Source: Tyto alba (Eukaryota > Chordata > Aves > Strigiformes > Tytonidae). Taken from it: DNA of 64,000 nucleotides. Numbering within the stretch: the stretch's first letter is position 1; every line of letters starts with the position of its first letter. Made by a program: the position numbers and the translations under genes. Of this stretch, positions 1-13,510 are shown in pieces. The notes beneath the pieces were generated by a model, which was not told the origin of the DNA, did not search any database, and saw only the letters and a program-made list of their open reading frames with translations. The DNA is taken from assembly GCF_018691265.1 (NCBI RefSeq), contig NW_024881295.1, positions 13,808,314 through 13,872,313 of the forward strand. Reading direction: 5' to 3'.

Positions 1-2749
1 CTACACATTTAAAAGGTTATGAAAATTAATTATACCCATATTTACTCACATTTGTGGCATTAGAAACTGATAAAAAAAAAAAAAAAAAAAAAAAGATATC
101 TACATGTCTTCTATTTGTGTTGTAGAAACCTAACATTAAGTTTTAGGGATTTAAATCTGACTTATTTCCCATGTAGTTAAAAAAAAAAAAATACATATAG
201 ACAGATGCAGTTACAGATATCTTTGAATTACATCTGTAGGCTACAATGATGTAATCAAGTTCAAAATACAAAAATAAAATTTCCCATTGCCTTGCTATAT
301 CAATATCTAGAAACTGCAAATAAGAATGAGGCCCCCTTGTTCCTGAAGAAGTATCATAAGACAGTAAGAGCTACAGTATTCTCTATTGAAGTTCTTTCTT
401 AAACACATACATCTGGCTTTGTCATATCTCAGTTTAGAGATGAAAGCCTGAACAACAGAATGCTTGCCCAAGGCCAAACAAGTATTAGATATGCTAAGTG
501 CCAGTAAGGTATACCTAATGCTCTTTTGTACAGCCAACTTCACTATACACACTCTCTTGCATTGCCATACTGCCCGAAGGCAGCACAGCCAAATCTAAAT
601 TATTTTTTTCCTACATTTTGTAAAAACCCTTGTGATCAATCAGGATGAAAACCTTTATGTAATTGTAAAGTAATTTGTTTCTTATTTCATTTTTTCCAAT
701 AGCAAAGATTGGTTTCTAGTCATGAGTTAAGTCAATGCTGAGGAGTAAGTAGGATTTATTATCTTACTATTTGTGAAAACAAACTTGAATGCATACAGAA
801 ACCTAAACACTACATTTTCCTACAAAATAAGCCACCGATCTTCATTATAGCAGTACTAACCTTCAAAAGAAAATTTTTTTCTTTTTAATCTAGGAATCAA
901 TTTTCTTAAAGTTTTTTTATTTCATTCTCACTGGAATAAGTTAAAATTTAACACCAAATAATACCATTAAACATCATTTTTTCCTTCCCTCCTGAATTTT
1001 AGGTCTTTTCCATAATCAGACAATCCTCTTTTCCTGATGGACAATAGCATGTGCTCTGTTTTTGTAAGGTATTTTATATTCTTTTGTCACTGAGCAATAA
1101 AGTGTTTTACTTTATTTATCCTTAACAATAAACAAGATTTTTCTCGTTTGTCTTCATATGCACATTGAGATTGATACAGGCTTTGCTAATTTATTGTGCA
1201 TAGCATTATGGAACATAAAATTTGCAATTTAATATAAGTATTTGGTATAGGTACCATTACGTTAGAAGAGAGTTGTAAATGTCTCCAGCATTTGTTAAGT
1301 TTTATGACTAATCCTCATTCTAAGTGGTCCCATTGGACAGAGGTGGTGGATTTCTTCCATACATATCTTCTTTTTAGGTCTAAACACCTCCTTTCTGATG
1401 AGAACCATTTAAGAAGAATAAAATTTGCAGGAGTGCTTCATTGCCTTGGGCAATGCTTACTTTGCAGTCTCTGCAATCTACTGTAGGTAAACTCAAATTA
1501 GCTCTGTGAATAACTAATTCATGCCCTGGTAACTTCATAGTCCAAGTGCCATGGCTTCAGTGCCAGGTTACGTCTCCCACCTGTGCATCCAAGACACCCT
1601 GCAGTGGTCAAGCCATGACATGCTGCAGCTGGTTCCTAAGAAAACCCCTGGAAGAAGACAGCACAGCTATATAACCTTTACAACAAATCACATCCGAAGC
1701 CTGTGTGTCCATTGCAGTCAGAGGCATGACACACTGAAATCAGTCTTATTTTAACACAGTACTATCCCATGTTTTATATCAGGTGGACAATATAGTAGTT
1801 TGAGAGCCATATGCCTAGATATTCCTCTTATGATCTCACCAAAATGCAGGAACACCCAACCTCTTGGTTAATATCTGTCTAGTCCCATAATCAAACTCTG
1901 CGATCCAGGTGCTCAGGGTTCTTGGCAGGGCTTGTTGGACTCTCTAGTGTTGCACCTTCACTGTGCTTATTATTCTGTTTTCTGAAATGAAGCTAAGCAT
2001 GTCAAAGGCACCAAAGTAGGACTTCGGAGAATAGGTGCACAGTCTGTGTTGGTGCCAAGTTCACAGCTAATGCCACTTGTATATACCACCACTTGGCTTC
2101 CAAGGGAAAGGCTGCATGTACCACAGCTATATGTATACTGCCTTCTCTCATCTTGGCCCATAAAGTATCTGTTTTGTCTCCTGTTTGACAAAATCACTTG
2201 GGCTTAAGTACTCTCATGTTCCAGGCACAATGGGCAACAAGGGTCTGTGTTTTCACACTTTGAAAACACCACCTGATGAAATGACAATTTCTGTGACTCC
2301 TGTTTAAATTGACAGATTGATACTTGCAGACTGGTGACAGTCTTTCTACCCATTGGAAAAAGGCTTCAGATGATACTGTGCTCAGCAAGAGCATAGCCAG
2401 TTTAGGACAGCTTATGATTTTAGACAGATGGAAACTCTCTTAGGTGCACTGTCATTGCTCACTCTCATCAGATGTTAAGGCAGGTATCCAGAATCACAGT
2501 TTCAAGGTAAACTGGCACTATGATTCATCATACAGCAAATTCTGTGGTTTCACTTAAGGAGGGAAAAGAAACACATCTATGAGAAAGAGATCAGGGAACC
2601 CTAAACTGACACTGTATTTAATTTTACTTCACTTATGATGGTCTAAAAATTCATCATTTCTAAGTGCTGAATATCTTTAGCTCTCACTAATTTTAATGGA
2701 AAGAACAAAACACTGACCTCCGTATATGAACACAAAAGTCTGATCAAAC
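1..2749. other. AT-rich unique DNA, no gene seen
   Basis: Only short open frames (81 codons or fewer) occur here, on both strands, with no recognisable protein family. A run of 23 A lies at 72-94 and a shorter A run near 180-190. Several AATAAA-like hexamers occur, as expected by chance at this base composition. I see no promoter, RNA gene or recognisable mobile element before the CR1 fragment at about 2750. Confidence 0.6.
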
Positions 2750-2886
2750 TGAATCTCTGTCCTTGGTGATACTCAAAAGCTGTCTAGATATGGTCTTGGG
2801 CAGCCTGCTGTAGGTGACTGCTTGAGCAGGGGGTTTGGACAAGATAAAATCCAGAGTCCCTTCTAACCTCAACTATTCTGTGAACT
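2750..2886 (+). mobile_element. CR1 LINE 3'-end fragment
   Basis: The stretch matches the well-known CR1 3' untranslated end in sense orientation. It reads through a CTTGGTGATACTCAAAA-like segment, a GGGCAGCCTGCTG-like segment, TTGAGCAGGGGGTTTGGAC, and finally ATTCTGTG at 2875-2882, the terminal octamer of CR1. Only about 135 bp remain, so this is a severely 5'-truncated copy, as is usual for CR1. Substitutions against the remembered consensus are spread throughout, which suggests an old insertion. The 5' boundary is approximate. It has no coding capacity. Confidence 0.85.
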
Positions 2887-5800
2887 ATAGGAGTAATGCT
2901 GGGTTTCAGAACAAGAACTTAGTTTACTGGATTTCATGAGGAGTCCATAAAATATAACGTTAGAAAACTTCCTTTATATATTTATCCTGTTAGCGAAGTG
3001 ACTGATAATGTTCACAGGAATATCTTATTCCTCATTACATTACAGTTTATAAAGATTGACCATACATGTCACCATTCCACTACAGAATTCTGAGAATCAT
3101 ATTCTTGTTTTCATCTCAACTTTACTTAGTCTTGGAAAACAGAATTTAATCTTGGCAGAAGAAAAACAATGATGTATAAGCAGTTTCTGCTGAAGTGTGT
3201 GTTCTGTAGGATAACCACAGAGGGAATTTAATCGCTTGAAGTTTAACTTTCTAAAGCCTATTGTAAGTACAACATGGATAAGAGACTTGTCATTTTATTA
3301 ATGAAGAGTGACCAGTTGTCACCCCCACATGGGAAAAAAAAGATTGTGACACATTAGCAATGAAGGACCATGAGACAAACCAAATGTAAATGCCGATGGT
3401 TTAAAGAGATAATTAAAGCTCTTGAGACTGCAATTATGACAAGGCAGCATGACAAGGCACATGTATGTCGACAGAATATATTTGTATTGACAGAATCTGT
3501 CCAAGAAATCCTTTTTGTACAATATATCTGTCTGTCACATCTTTGGACTGCACATGCATTTATTGACTTTGTGTTAGTGTAGATCTTGAAACTTGTCCCT
3601 TTGCCTTATTACTCAATGACACTTGGTTAAATATATCGTGTTTTCAAACACCAGGCTTCCTGAAGCTATTTTCCCAAAAGTTTGAGTTTTATGTGAACAT
3701 TGCTAAGTGATATTTCCATTACATTATATATATTATGTTACTGCCACTCACAGAACCCTAGTTAATATGACTGAATATGTATGTATTGTATGGATATTTG
3801 AACACTATATGTCCTAAGAATATAAGGGACCATCAAAATCAGATCTGATTTTTGGACACCTGATTAATTTTCTAATGAGCTTACAAATACACAAGTTTAA
3901 ATTAAATTTAAAGTCATTCTAGCTTAGCAACTTAGCATCTGCACCTTTCCTCTCCTTGTCAGGACAGACGTGACTTTTTTCTCTGGTTCAGGCCTCCTGA
4001 CCCACCCCAGCAGAGAGGGACTCACTGCAGTAGAAGCAGTCTAGTGTGGCACAGAGGAAGGAACTCCATCTCTCCACTACAAAGTCAGATGCAGTAGCAT
4101 CTGGTTGTTGTTTGAGGACATCTGTTAGAGACACATAGAAAGAACCTGAAAAACAAAAATATTCTCATCAAGTCCTTCTCCTTTGCTTTTTGTTAGACAA
4201 ATAGATTCTATTTTCTTACAGGAAAAACAAACAAACAAACAAACATGTCAATGCATACTGAGACAGGAAAAGAACTATGTCATCAAAATTAATTTGTATA
4301 TACATAAAAATAAGGATATTATTCATCATTTGTATACAGAGATTTATTAATTTACATTTTGCATATTGAAGAAAAAAGGATGAAGTGTTGCCAAAGTGTG
4401 ATGTTCAAAAAATAAATGCTTCAAACTGGTCAATAACATTCTTTAGGTAGTAAATACAGAAATAGATTAGAAATAGTTTCAAGAAATTCCTTAGTTGGAA
4501 TCCAGTACCCTTTGTTGATTAATTTTATTTTATTATACCAGCAAGAAACACACATCCTGTTTTATCTATCAAAACAAAACAAGAAAAACCCTACCTTGCA
4601 TTAAGACCCTGACATTCTAGTTTTTTGTTTTGTTTTGTTTTATTTGTTTGGTTTTTGTTTTTGGTTTTTTTTTTAATCTAATTAGATCTATAACTGAGAT
4701 TATACAGTTTGACTGAACTTTATAACTCAGTTGACAGGAAGGACAGGCAAAGAATGTCTCCTCAAAAATATGCTTAAGCATTTCCATCTATACAACTCAT
4801 AATCTCCAGAAATCAGATGACTGAATTAAGAAGAAAATCATCTTTCATTTAGTGAGTATTGCATTTTGAACACTTGTGGTTTGATAAAAGAGAGCTAAAA
4901 ATGTGACTTACTGTTTCAGAAAAAACAGCAGACAGAAAGTCCAAACATAAGTTATTTTTAATTTGTTTTAAAGACAACTTTGTTTCAAGTGGTCTGGTTT
5001 ACTGATTTTAAAACATCAGTGGTAGAATTACAGGGATTTTATGACAAATGTGAAGGTCTGCTACAAATGACTAATTTCTTATCATTCATGATTGTATTAG
5101 CTCCTGGCTTATTGACATCTGGGTGGCCATTTTAAGAAGAATCTTCTACTGTTTCTCATTGAATTATGGTTACAGAAATCCTCTGCCTAACATAGCTGTT
5201 GACTCTGTTCTTACAAGATGCTGAGAAAAGGTTAATGCAGAGATATTTTTTTTTTAAGATAGAAGTTGTGGATTTAATCCTGCTCATAACTGTGTGAGTA
5301 ATCAGTCCTTCTGAGAGTGAGCTGAACTTGAAGGAGAGGAGAGTTTCTCTTGGATCCTGAAAATTCATGGCCAAAGTCAATATTTCTAAAAATATTTCTT
5401 TTCTAAACATATAGGCAGAGTAGGAAAAGGGGAATATGAGAAGAAAAAGAAAGAGAACCCTGGAAAATACATGAATACACAAGTGCAAGGAAACACTGGG
5501 AAATTTTGCTAGATGTAGACAGGGGAACAAAAGGGATGTCCAAGAAACAATATGAACCTTGAGGACAGAATGTAGAGGGAAAACTAAGGCACACTATCCA
5601 GCTGCTTTGCATTGTTCTGCCAATGCAAAGCATCTGTAAATGCAGCTTAACTGGCCAATTCACTCTGGCTCCCTCACAGTGCTCCAGACTAACATAAGGC
5701 TACTGAGGTACATGTTCAAATATGTCCATAAATAATTAAATGATTAACACAAAGAAAACCTAAGTTTGATGTTTCTTTTTCAACTCACTGTGAGATAATA

Positions 5801-6656
5801 GAGGGCAAAATTTTCTTTAAGTTTCCTGTGGAGACCTCATCCGTAGGAAAAAATGTACTAAAAAATAAAACAAAAACCCGAACTCTGTCCTGTAGTGATA
5901 CAAATAGAGAACAATCAATATTGTTAAAAACCATTACATTGTGATGACAAGTATTTTCTGTGAAGCCCAGAAGTGCAGGTGCAGGAATGGATTACTGGTT
6001 TCCTAGAGAAACAAAAATAAAAATCTGACTTTTATCCCTTTTCCTTCAGCTGTCAATTCCCGAAACTTCTCCTGACATCTAAGAGGCGTGGTTCTTACTA
6101 GATCCTGCACCTTTTCTTAAAGTTTATATACTGTTGGAAAAAGTTTCTTTCCTCAGTGAAACATAAATAGTAATTGCCTCACTGAAAAGTGCTCTAAGGT
6201 ACAGTTTGTACCCACTACTACAATTTAATAATTCTGGAGACACTAAATAAAACCTCCTCCAGTGCTCATCTTCCTGACTGTTGAAGTTCTAAGAAAAACA
6301 AGAGTACAGTCTTATTCATAACTCAGATTTGAAGAACTAGCTTTGCTAAATGCAATAGTCAGATTTGCTGTGTCAAAGACGCTTTTCTAAAGCCACTTTT
6401 TCAAGGAGAGCTATGCAATTTTAATTCTCTATTTACTGTTATCATTTGCTACAACAGTCTCACACTGCGAGATTGGGCAAGCTTAAATCAGATGTGAAAG
6501 TTTTAAAGAATGAACTACTGTCAACCTGAATGGGCCCTTGCTAAACTGCCCATGTTTGCCACATACTTTTGTCTTACACTCCTCTGCTGAGCTACTGCTC
6601 CATGATTTGGAGATTTTCTCCATGCAAACAACAGGAAAGTCACAACTTAGGGAATG
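2887..6656. other. AT-rich unique DNA, no gene seen
   Basis: Open frames reach 124 codons (5156-5530, minus strand), but this one overlaps another frame and is rich in Phe, Ser and Leu, as translated AT-rich DNA usually is. It resembles no family I know. A (CAAA)n stretch lies near 4226-4244 and a T/G-rich simple stretch near 4620-4672. No RNA gene or mobile element was recognised. Confidence 0.55.
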
Positions 6657-6711
6657 GGGAAAAAAAAAAAAAAAAAAAAAAAAAAAGAAAAAAGGAAAAA
6701 AAGAAAAAAAG
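6657..6711. repeat. Poly(A)/polypurine tract
   Basis: A run of about 27 A (6660-6686) continues into an A-rich purine tract of the form GAAAAAAGGAAAAAAAG. CR1 elements do not make poly(A) tails, and I see no retrocopied gene immediately upstream, so I treat it as a simple repeat rather than a retroposition tail. Confidence 0.8.
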
Positions 6712-9700
6712 ATTCTTTAGAAAAGGATGGCTTGCAAATTAAAGATGTGTTAATCCCTGTCTTCAAGCATGGAAGTCAGCAGCAAGGGCTGCCTGATAGC
6801 GAGGCATGATGCCCATTATTCCTGCTCAGAGAAACAGACTTCTGCACCTTTCCAGTGGCAGCTCTTCATCTCCACCTCTCCATCCACATCATCAGAGACA
6901 CTTTACCTGTTAAATGATTGTAATCACTAACTCAACTCCTTAATATTAAACATCTCACTGGCAGTCAGATACAGTGAGCTGAAGCTGTCAGAGAACCACT
7001 AAAATGCTTTTCTATATTCATTGATGCCTCTTCATTCAGGAGTATTGATGTAAAACCAGATAACTACTTGAGGTTCAAATAAAACTTCAGCTATTGAGTT
7101 GTACCTTTAACAATGTTGGTGCTGGGACTTGACTATAATTTCTTTTGTGAATTTGCCAATTCTTCTCCATTTTGTTTGGATTGCTATAGGCTCTAAATGT
7201 AATATTATCTGATATTACCAACCGGACAAACTTGCAGCTTTTCAGGGCATTGTACTGTAGGGAATCCAGAAGAGAAGACTTAATGAAGAACTTATAAAAA
7301 ACTTCTCCTGTATGAATGAATTAATTTCCAACATAGATGTGATTTTTCTTAAACAATTTATGTCCACAATTTGTAGTTCTCTGGGAGATCTGACATAAGT
7401 AAAATCTTATGGCAGACAACACATTCAAAAATTATCTTCTGCAATTGTCTTTAAAGATTTTATTTAATCATAAAATATTTTTATTTTAAAAATATAAAAT
7501 TTTTTTTCCAAAAGGTATTATTTTTTCAGACGTGGTTTACTTCTTGATAAAAGAAAGAATTTTGAAATATTTTTATGAGTGAAGAAGGCTTAAAAATATT
7601 TGTTTATTTTTAATGCAATTTCTTATCAAAGATAAATCCTCATGGACAGTTCTCAAGTCTTCCTGTTATTTAAAAACTCTAAGTAATCCATTGGAATGGT
7701 TGATATCCATCTACCTGGACTGAACTTCAGATCTGAAATTCTAGTTTAAGTCAGAAATTGTCCTTTAATTCCACTCAAAATTATGCACTGTATCTGGTTA
7801 AAGTCTAAAAATGCAGAAATAAAGCTTAACAGTTTTCATTTTGTATTCTACACTGTCATATTTTTTCCTTCTCTCTCACTTCTATTGCAAATGTTTTTAT
7901 AATCTTAAAAACTACCAACATTTTTACAAACTCAAAAAGATATCTGAAAATCTAGGACTATTTTTTCTGCCACATGCTTCTTCACCATGGTTTTAGTGTT
8001 GGTGTTATAATTGTTTATTTCTATAGAAAGAGATTTTTGAAGTATCGGTCACTATATTATGTAGACACAATATGAACCAAAACACTATATGTGCAATATA
8101 TCTCTGTTTTGAAAAGTATAATTGGAAATTATTTGAAATAGCATCAGATGTTTTCAGAGCTCTCTCACAACATCTGTCCATGGAAACATTTATACTACAG
8201 TCTGGAAAATACGAATCTCAGATATTGGGTCAACACCAGACAATCTGTATGAACAACATGTTTGGTTTTATCGTCTGACTGTTTTTTTGCAGAGGTGCTT
8301 GTGCAATATCTTCATGTGCTCAAATAAACTGAGTATATAGCAAGAGTATACAAGGCTGGATCACTAAGTCCAGTTCCAAGAGAAAGATTTTTGAAGGTTC
8401 AACAGGCCTTCTCAGATGGGAACATATTTCTTTTTTTTACCAGTTACCTCTATCCAGTGTGAAGAACTACTTCTCAGAGGTTCTAATGTTTTAACTAAAA
8501 ACATGTTATAAATCTAAATAATGCTTACTTATGTTTGAAGTTTCTCTCAGTCCTTGCATGCATGAGCAAAATTTGAGGGAAATTTGAATACTGAATATCA
8601 TGGATTTTATGCCGTTCTTTTAAAAGAATCTCATTATCTTTACAACCAATAAGGTATAAAAGGGTTTGATATACTCAACATATTGTGGCCAAGATAAAAG
8701 TTAACATTTCAAATGGCTGGAGCTATTGTACTCTTAAGTATGCCTGTTTAACCTATCATTCAAGCAAGGGAAATAAAACAGATGAAGGGCTTTGACAATT
8801 TTTTCACCAGAGTCGATTCCAAGATGGTGTTTGCTGTAACTAAGATCTGGATGTCCCTTTAGCCAGTGTAGTAACCGTGCTTTGGGAAACCACAATGCCA
8901 TCCTTGGCTGTGGATATGAGATAAGGACGCTGACTAATAAGAACAGTTCTAAGATGAGCACAAATGAGATTACTTTCAGAAGACCCTAGGTGTGCCAAAA
9001 CCTAGGCTGACTTTTTTGTCTTGAGCTGTCACATCTGGGAAGGCTTACGCATGTGTATCACATAGTTTTAAAAGGAGGTTGCAGAACAAGATTTCAAGGA
9101 CAAATTGTCAGTGAAATGACACAAGGGTTGGACTTGCAGAAAGAGCCCTAAGAACTAAACCTATTAAAAAACTGGCACATTACAAATTTACACTCTGTTC
9201 AGCAATTTGGCAGAATCTATTTATAACAGATTTTATGCTGGGAACTGAGTCCAAAACCAACTCCTCCCCTAATTATGAGCTGAATTCCCCTCCCCCCCTT
9301 TTCCTTTTTAATGCAAAAATAACTATAATAAAACAACGTGACAAAGCTCTTTGTTTTGACTTGCAAAGAAACACGAAAGAAAATGAAGGGCAGGGGTGTG
9401 GGTCTCCCCATCAGGATACGTTATCAACTGGAAAATTTGGAGAGAAGCAGGAACGTGGGATTTGAGGCACCAAGCTGGTGGAATCTGTGTATGATATAAA
9501 GGTTAAGCGCAGTCTCCGAAGGGGAGCCAGCATCCCATGCAAGAGTAGCCCCGTAGGTTGATGGCCAGCTAGCATTGGCATTAGTATTATGGCAGATGCT
9601 CATTTAAACTTCCACCCTAAAACTTGCTGGAAGAAAAGTTACAGCAGTAGGTGGGGGAGGATGGGAAGAGTGAAATGGGAAAAAATAGTAGAAGGACTGG

Positions 9701-12284
9701 AGACTGAAATAAGCTGGCTACCGTACAAACACATTTGAATTGTCAATGTGTAGCTAATGGTTCTTGGTCCCAACTGTCCCTTTGGCTGCTATCATTTTTA
9801 TCTTTGGGTCATTATAACATAATACATCTGACAGTTATCAACTTTCCCTGTAGTTCTTTCATAGCAAATTGAATTATGGTTTTGCAACTATGGTCATACT
9901 TTAACTGAATTGTTATTCTATTACACTGGAAAGTGGAAAAAAGGTATTTCATAGGGTGCACTCCCTGTCACTTCATCCTGAAAATAGTTTACGTGGAAAA
10001 GGTCTATCCAAAGTCCAGTTACGAAACTGACTGACTTTGTATGTTGGAAGGTTCTTGATTGCCATGACAAAAGTGAATTTGATTTTACATATACCTGTGT
10101 CATTATAGTTTGATGAGAGATTTGAAACTAAGTGCTCTGCATTTAGAGGGTTCCTTAATGCAGTTAAATTGCAGTAGCAACTTAGGCTGAACTGCAAAAA
10201 TGTGACTCAAATGATCACTACAATTTCCAAGAAATTCTATGCAAATTGGGAACTCTAGTTCAGGATTTTTCAGGCATTATCCGTTGAAATTTCCTGCCTG
10301 AATTTTCCTACCTGAAATTATGTTTCTACTTACATGAGATTTCTTTTTTTTCCCAAAAAACATGTTCTTTACATTTATTTCACTTTGTCATTTATTTCAT
10401 TTTGAATGCCAGATGTGGAGTCTGAAATCCAGTAAGAAAAGGGAATATGAGGCACTGTAACTAGGAATCCTTGGGATACCAATGTAGCATTCTCATATTG
10501 AAATTTATACTGGAATATATGTAATTATGCAAAATATACAACCATACTACTAGAACATAGTGATAATAGATCATATATATCAGTTGTAAAACACTGCATA
10601 TAAATAAGTATACATGTTGATAAGCATATATAACTAAATTAAAAATGTATCTCAAAAGAAATTTTCTATACTTACTATTCAAACAGTAATCCATTGGTTG
10701 CATTTTCAAAAGGCATTTATTTGTGCTGGCCTTTTCTAAGATCTAGTGTACAGCACAGCAACACATATTTTTATTGAATTGGAAACTACTACTACATGTG
10801 GTAGCCTGTTACTAACCTCTCCAAATTTTTTGTTAGTTTGGACACAATAATGGCTTACAGAGTTCCTACCTTCCTCTTTGGTTTCATGTGGTACCTACAG
10901 AAATACCTGAGGCCTGAATTATAGGTTGGAACAACAACACTGCATGTACAAGTTTTCTATTTATTCCAGATCATTTCAGTGATCCAGTTATCTGTGAAGT
11001 ATCACAAATATTTGTGCTAAGAAAAACTAAGTGAAAGTCTAGACAGAAATGTGGGAGAACTGTAGGAAGAAGAGGGCCAAGGTCTGCCACCATCAGCAGT
11101 GATTGATGCTGAGGAAAAGGCAGATGGAGACAGACGTTTGGCCTCTTCTCCGGAATCTACGTCACAGTGAGGCCATAGCCAGAAAAACTCTGATATTCTT
11201 AGTTGGTTTAGGAAGCCTGCAATGGTACATAGGTGAGTTAATCAAAATTATCTCCAGCCCCATCAGTGCAATGTTAAGTCCCCTGTATTGTGATACCAAC
11301 TAACCATGGATGTTTTTCACTATTTATCATTTTAGTATGAAATTCCAAGCTATTTGGGAAAACATGCTGCTGGGTTTAGGTGAGGTATTCACTATCATTC
11401 CCACTATTTTACATGACCTTGGATTAACTAATCTAGTTATTTTACAGGGTCAAACATTTTACTGGAATGAAAGCTTTGTGATAGTTTCATAATGCAAATG
11501 AAAAAGCTGTTGATTTCTGGAGCCAAGAGCTAACAAGTGCTACTAGTGACGGAGTCAGGTTTGTTGTAATCTTTAGTTTAAAGATACACTGGAGTTCTCA
11601 AAGGTTAATGAACCACTTGTGGTAGAGCTTTCCTTCAGACTTTAGCTCTGTTTTATTCTTGATAGAACCATTAACTTCTACACTAACCTTTCTACTCGTT
11701 ACTATTACACACATTCTGCCCACTAAAGCTTTCTATCGATTTTTGCCAGTGAGCTTTTATAAAATCTAGGTTTAAATACATTGGGTTTGTGATTCTGTTA
11801 GCATTGGGTGGTATACAGACAGACAATGATTAATTTGTTGGTTTAATTTATTTTAGATATATTTTAATATCACATTGGCAATACCACTGTCCTTAGGTTT
11901 TGTCTTGAGTAATTTGCTCTAATTGTTCCAGATACCTTTTTAAATGCCATAGATTTCAGTTACAAAATTAAAATTTACAAGATGATGATTAGTATTAGCA
12001 AACTACATCATGATACTGGAAATTCTTCCAATCCTTCCAAATTTAATATTTGATCTGTAAAGAATAGTGCTATTTCTTACCATCTGGAATCTACCTATGT
12101 AATAGAAAATCATATATTTCCTTTAAACAATTTATTCTCTTACCTCTTCACTTTGTTTATGAGGTTTTCATATCCTAAGACATAATTTTTTAATTTGGTA
12201 GCACAACTTGTGGTGAATGAATTAGAGAAAACTTTAGAATCAATATTAATTTTTAATTTTTAAAAATTATCATTATTTTAACCG
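6712..12284. other. AT-rich unique DNA, no gene seen
   Basis: Only short, overlapping open frames (82 codons or fewer) are present. The sequence is AT-rich with no CpG-rich segment, no recognisable transposon end and no RNA gene. A GTGAGT donor-like string near 11230 follows a slightly more GC-rich stretch at 11040-11230. With no matching acceptor or recognisable protein, I do not call an exon. Confidence 0.5.
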
Positions 12285-12544
12285 TATATTATATTATATT
12301 ATATTTATTATATTATAATATTATATTTATTATATTATATTCATTATATTATATTATAATATTATATTATATTATATTATATTATATTATATTATATTAT
12401 ATTATATTATATTATATTATAATATATTATATTATATTATATTATATATATTATATTATATTATATTATATTATATTATATTATATTATATTATATTATA
12501 TTATATTATATTATATTATATTTATTATATTATATTATATTATT
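12285..12544. repeat. (ATATT)n pentanucleotide array
   Basis: About 260 bp made almost entirely of the 5-mer TTATA/ATATT in phase. It is interrupted by variant units such as TTTAT, TTCAT and TAATA, mostly in the first 140 bp and again near 12440-12455 and 12520. The interior from about 12360 to 12420 and the second half are nearly pure. The array is close to 100% A+T and its unit is nearly self-complementary, so it can unwind or form hairpins. It is probably length-polymorphic and is a likely place for assembly length error. Confidence 0.95.
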
Positions 12545-12879
12545 TTTGCCTTTTTATTTACAAGATTTTTAAACATAATCTATATAGCTGGTCATCCTCT
12601 TCAATTTCCTTTAGTCAATGGCTTATTACTATTTCATCTCTACTTGAAACACTGAAGCACTACTGCCATAAATATTTGGTGAATAAAATATTGGTTTCAT
12701 CCAACATCTTGAGTCAAAGATGACTTTTCTGGTATTGCTGTCTTTCTGATTCAATTTTCCCTATAGAAAATCATGCACTAATCAGTGCCAATTTGTCACA
12801 CAAGCAAACAGAAAAATTTGCTCCACTACAAAAATAAATCAGAGGATAAAATGTTTCTGGGATTTTTTGATGACTATTT

Positions 12880-13510
12880 TTTTAACCTCACTGTAGGCAG
12901 CTAGTGAAAGCAGACTGCAGGTAAAGCATATTAGGCTGGTTGGAACCCTCGTGCTTTGCAAAATTACTTGTAGTTGTTCTCCACGGGGATTTTACATCAA
13001 GGCAACTATTTCAACACTATTGTTTTTACAATGAATGGCAATAAAAGCTTGGATACTTCCTTGTTTGATTAGGAAAAAAACACATATATCCAGCCCTGGG
13101 ACCGGAGCATGTCACTACAATTAAGATGCTTGGAAATGACTTCTGATTTTAAAAATTACTAATGAAAGAATTCTTTGCATTATGGGTCAAATTTCTATCT
13201 GTGTATTCAGGCTCAGCTCAGTTGATTTGATTGCTCTATGCATTCCAGAAATCATTGTGCCTTTGAACAAGAATTATTTTCAATAAGATATTATTCATGT
13301 CTGCCCAAGAATTAGGCTTTGAGAGGTTTGTACTAATATTTTCTATTATGTTGGTCAACAGGGTGGCATTCTGTAAGTTTCACTTTGATATTCAGATTCA
13401 AATATTCACAACAAAAATATGAATGTCTCATGATTGCAGCTGCGCAAATAGTAAGGGATTACACCAACTTTGAAGTTGGATTCTGTTCTTATTCTTTTCA
13501 TTATTCATTT
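12880..13510. promoter_or_regulatory. Possible conserved non-coding block
   Basis: This is a guess from texture, not a measured conservation score. The block is less AT-rich than its flanks and contains a cluster of transcription-factor-like words: two SOX-type half sites facing apart (ATTGT at 13019-13023 and ACAAT at 13028-13032), CCTTTGAACAAGAAT near 13260 combining TCF/LEF-like and SOX-like words, and a GCAGCTGC E-box near 13437-13444. There is no coding potential. It could equally be ordinary unique sequence. Confidence 0.25.

Noticed and set aside
5156..5530. 124-codon minus-strand open frame that starts with a hydrophobic stretch
   Set aside because: The Phe/Leu/Ser-rich sequence comes from AT-rich DNA and it overlaps another minus-strand frame; no family match.
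11040..11236. Possible exon ending at a GTGAGT donor-like site
   Set aside because: No acceptor, no recognisable peptide and such donor strings are common by chance.
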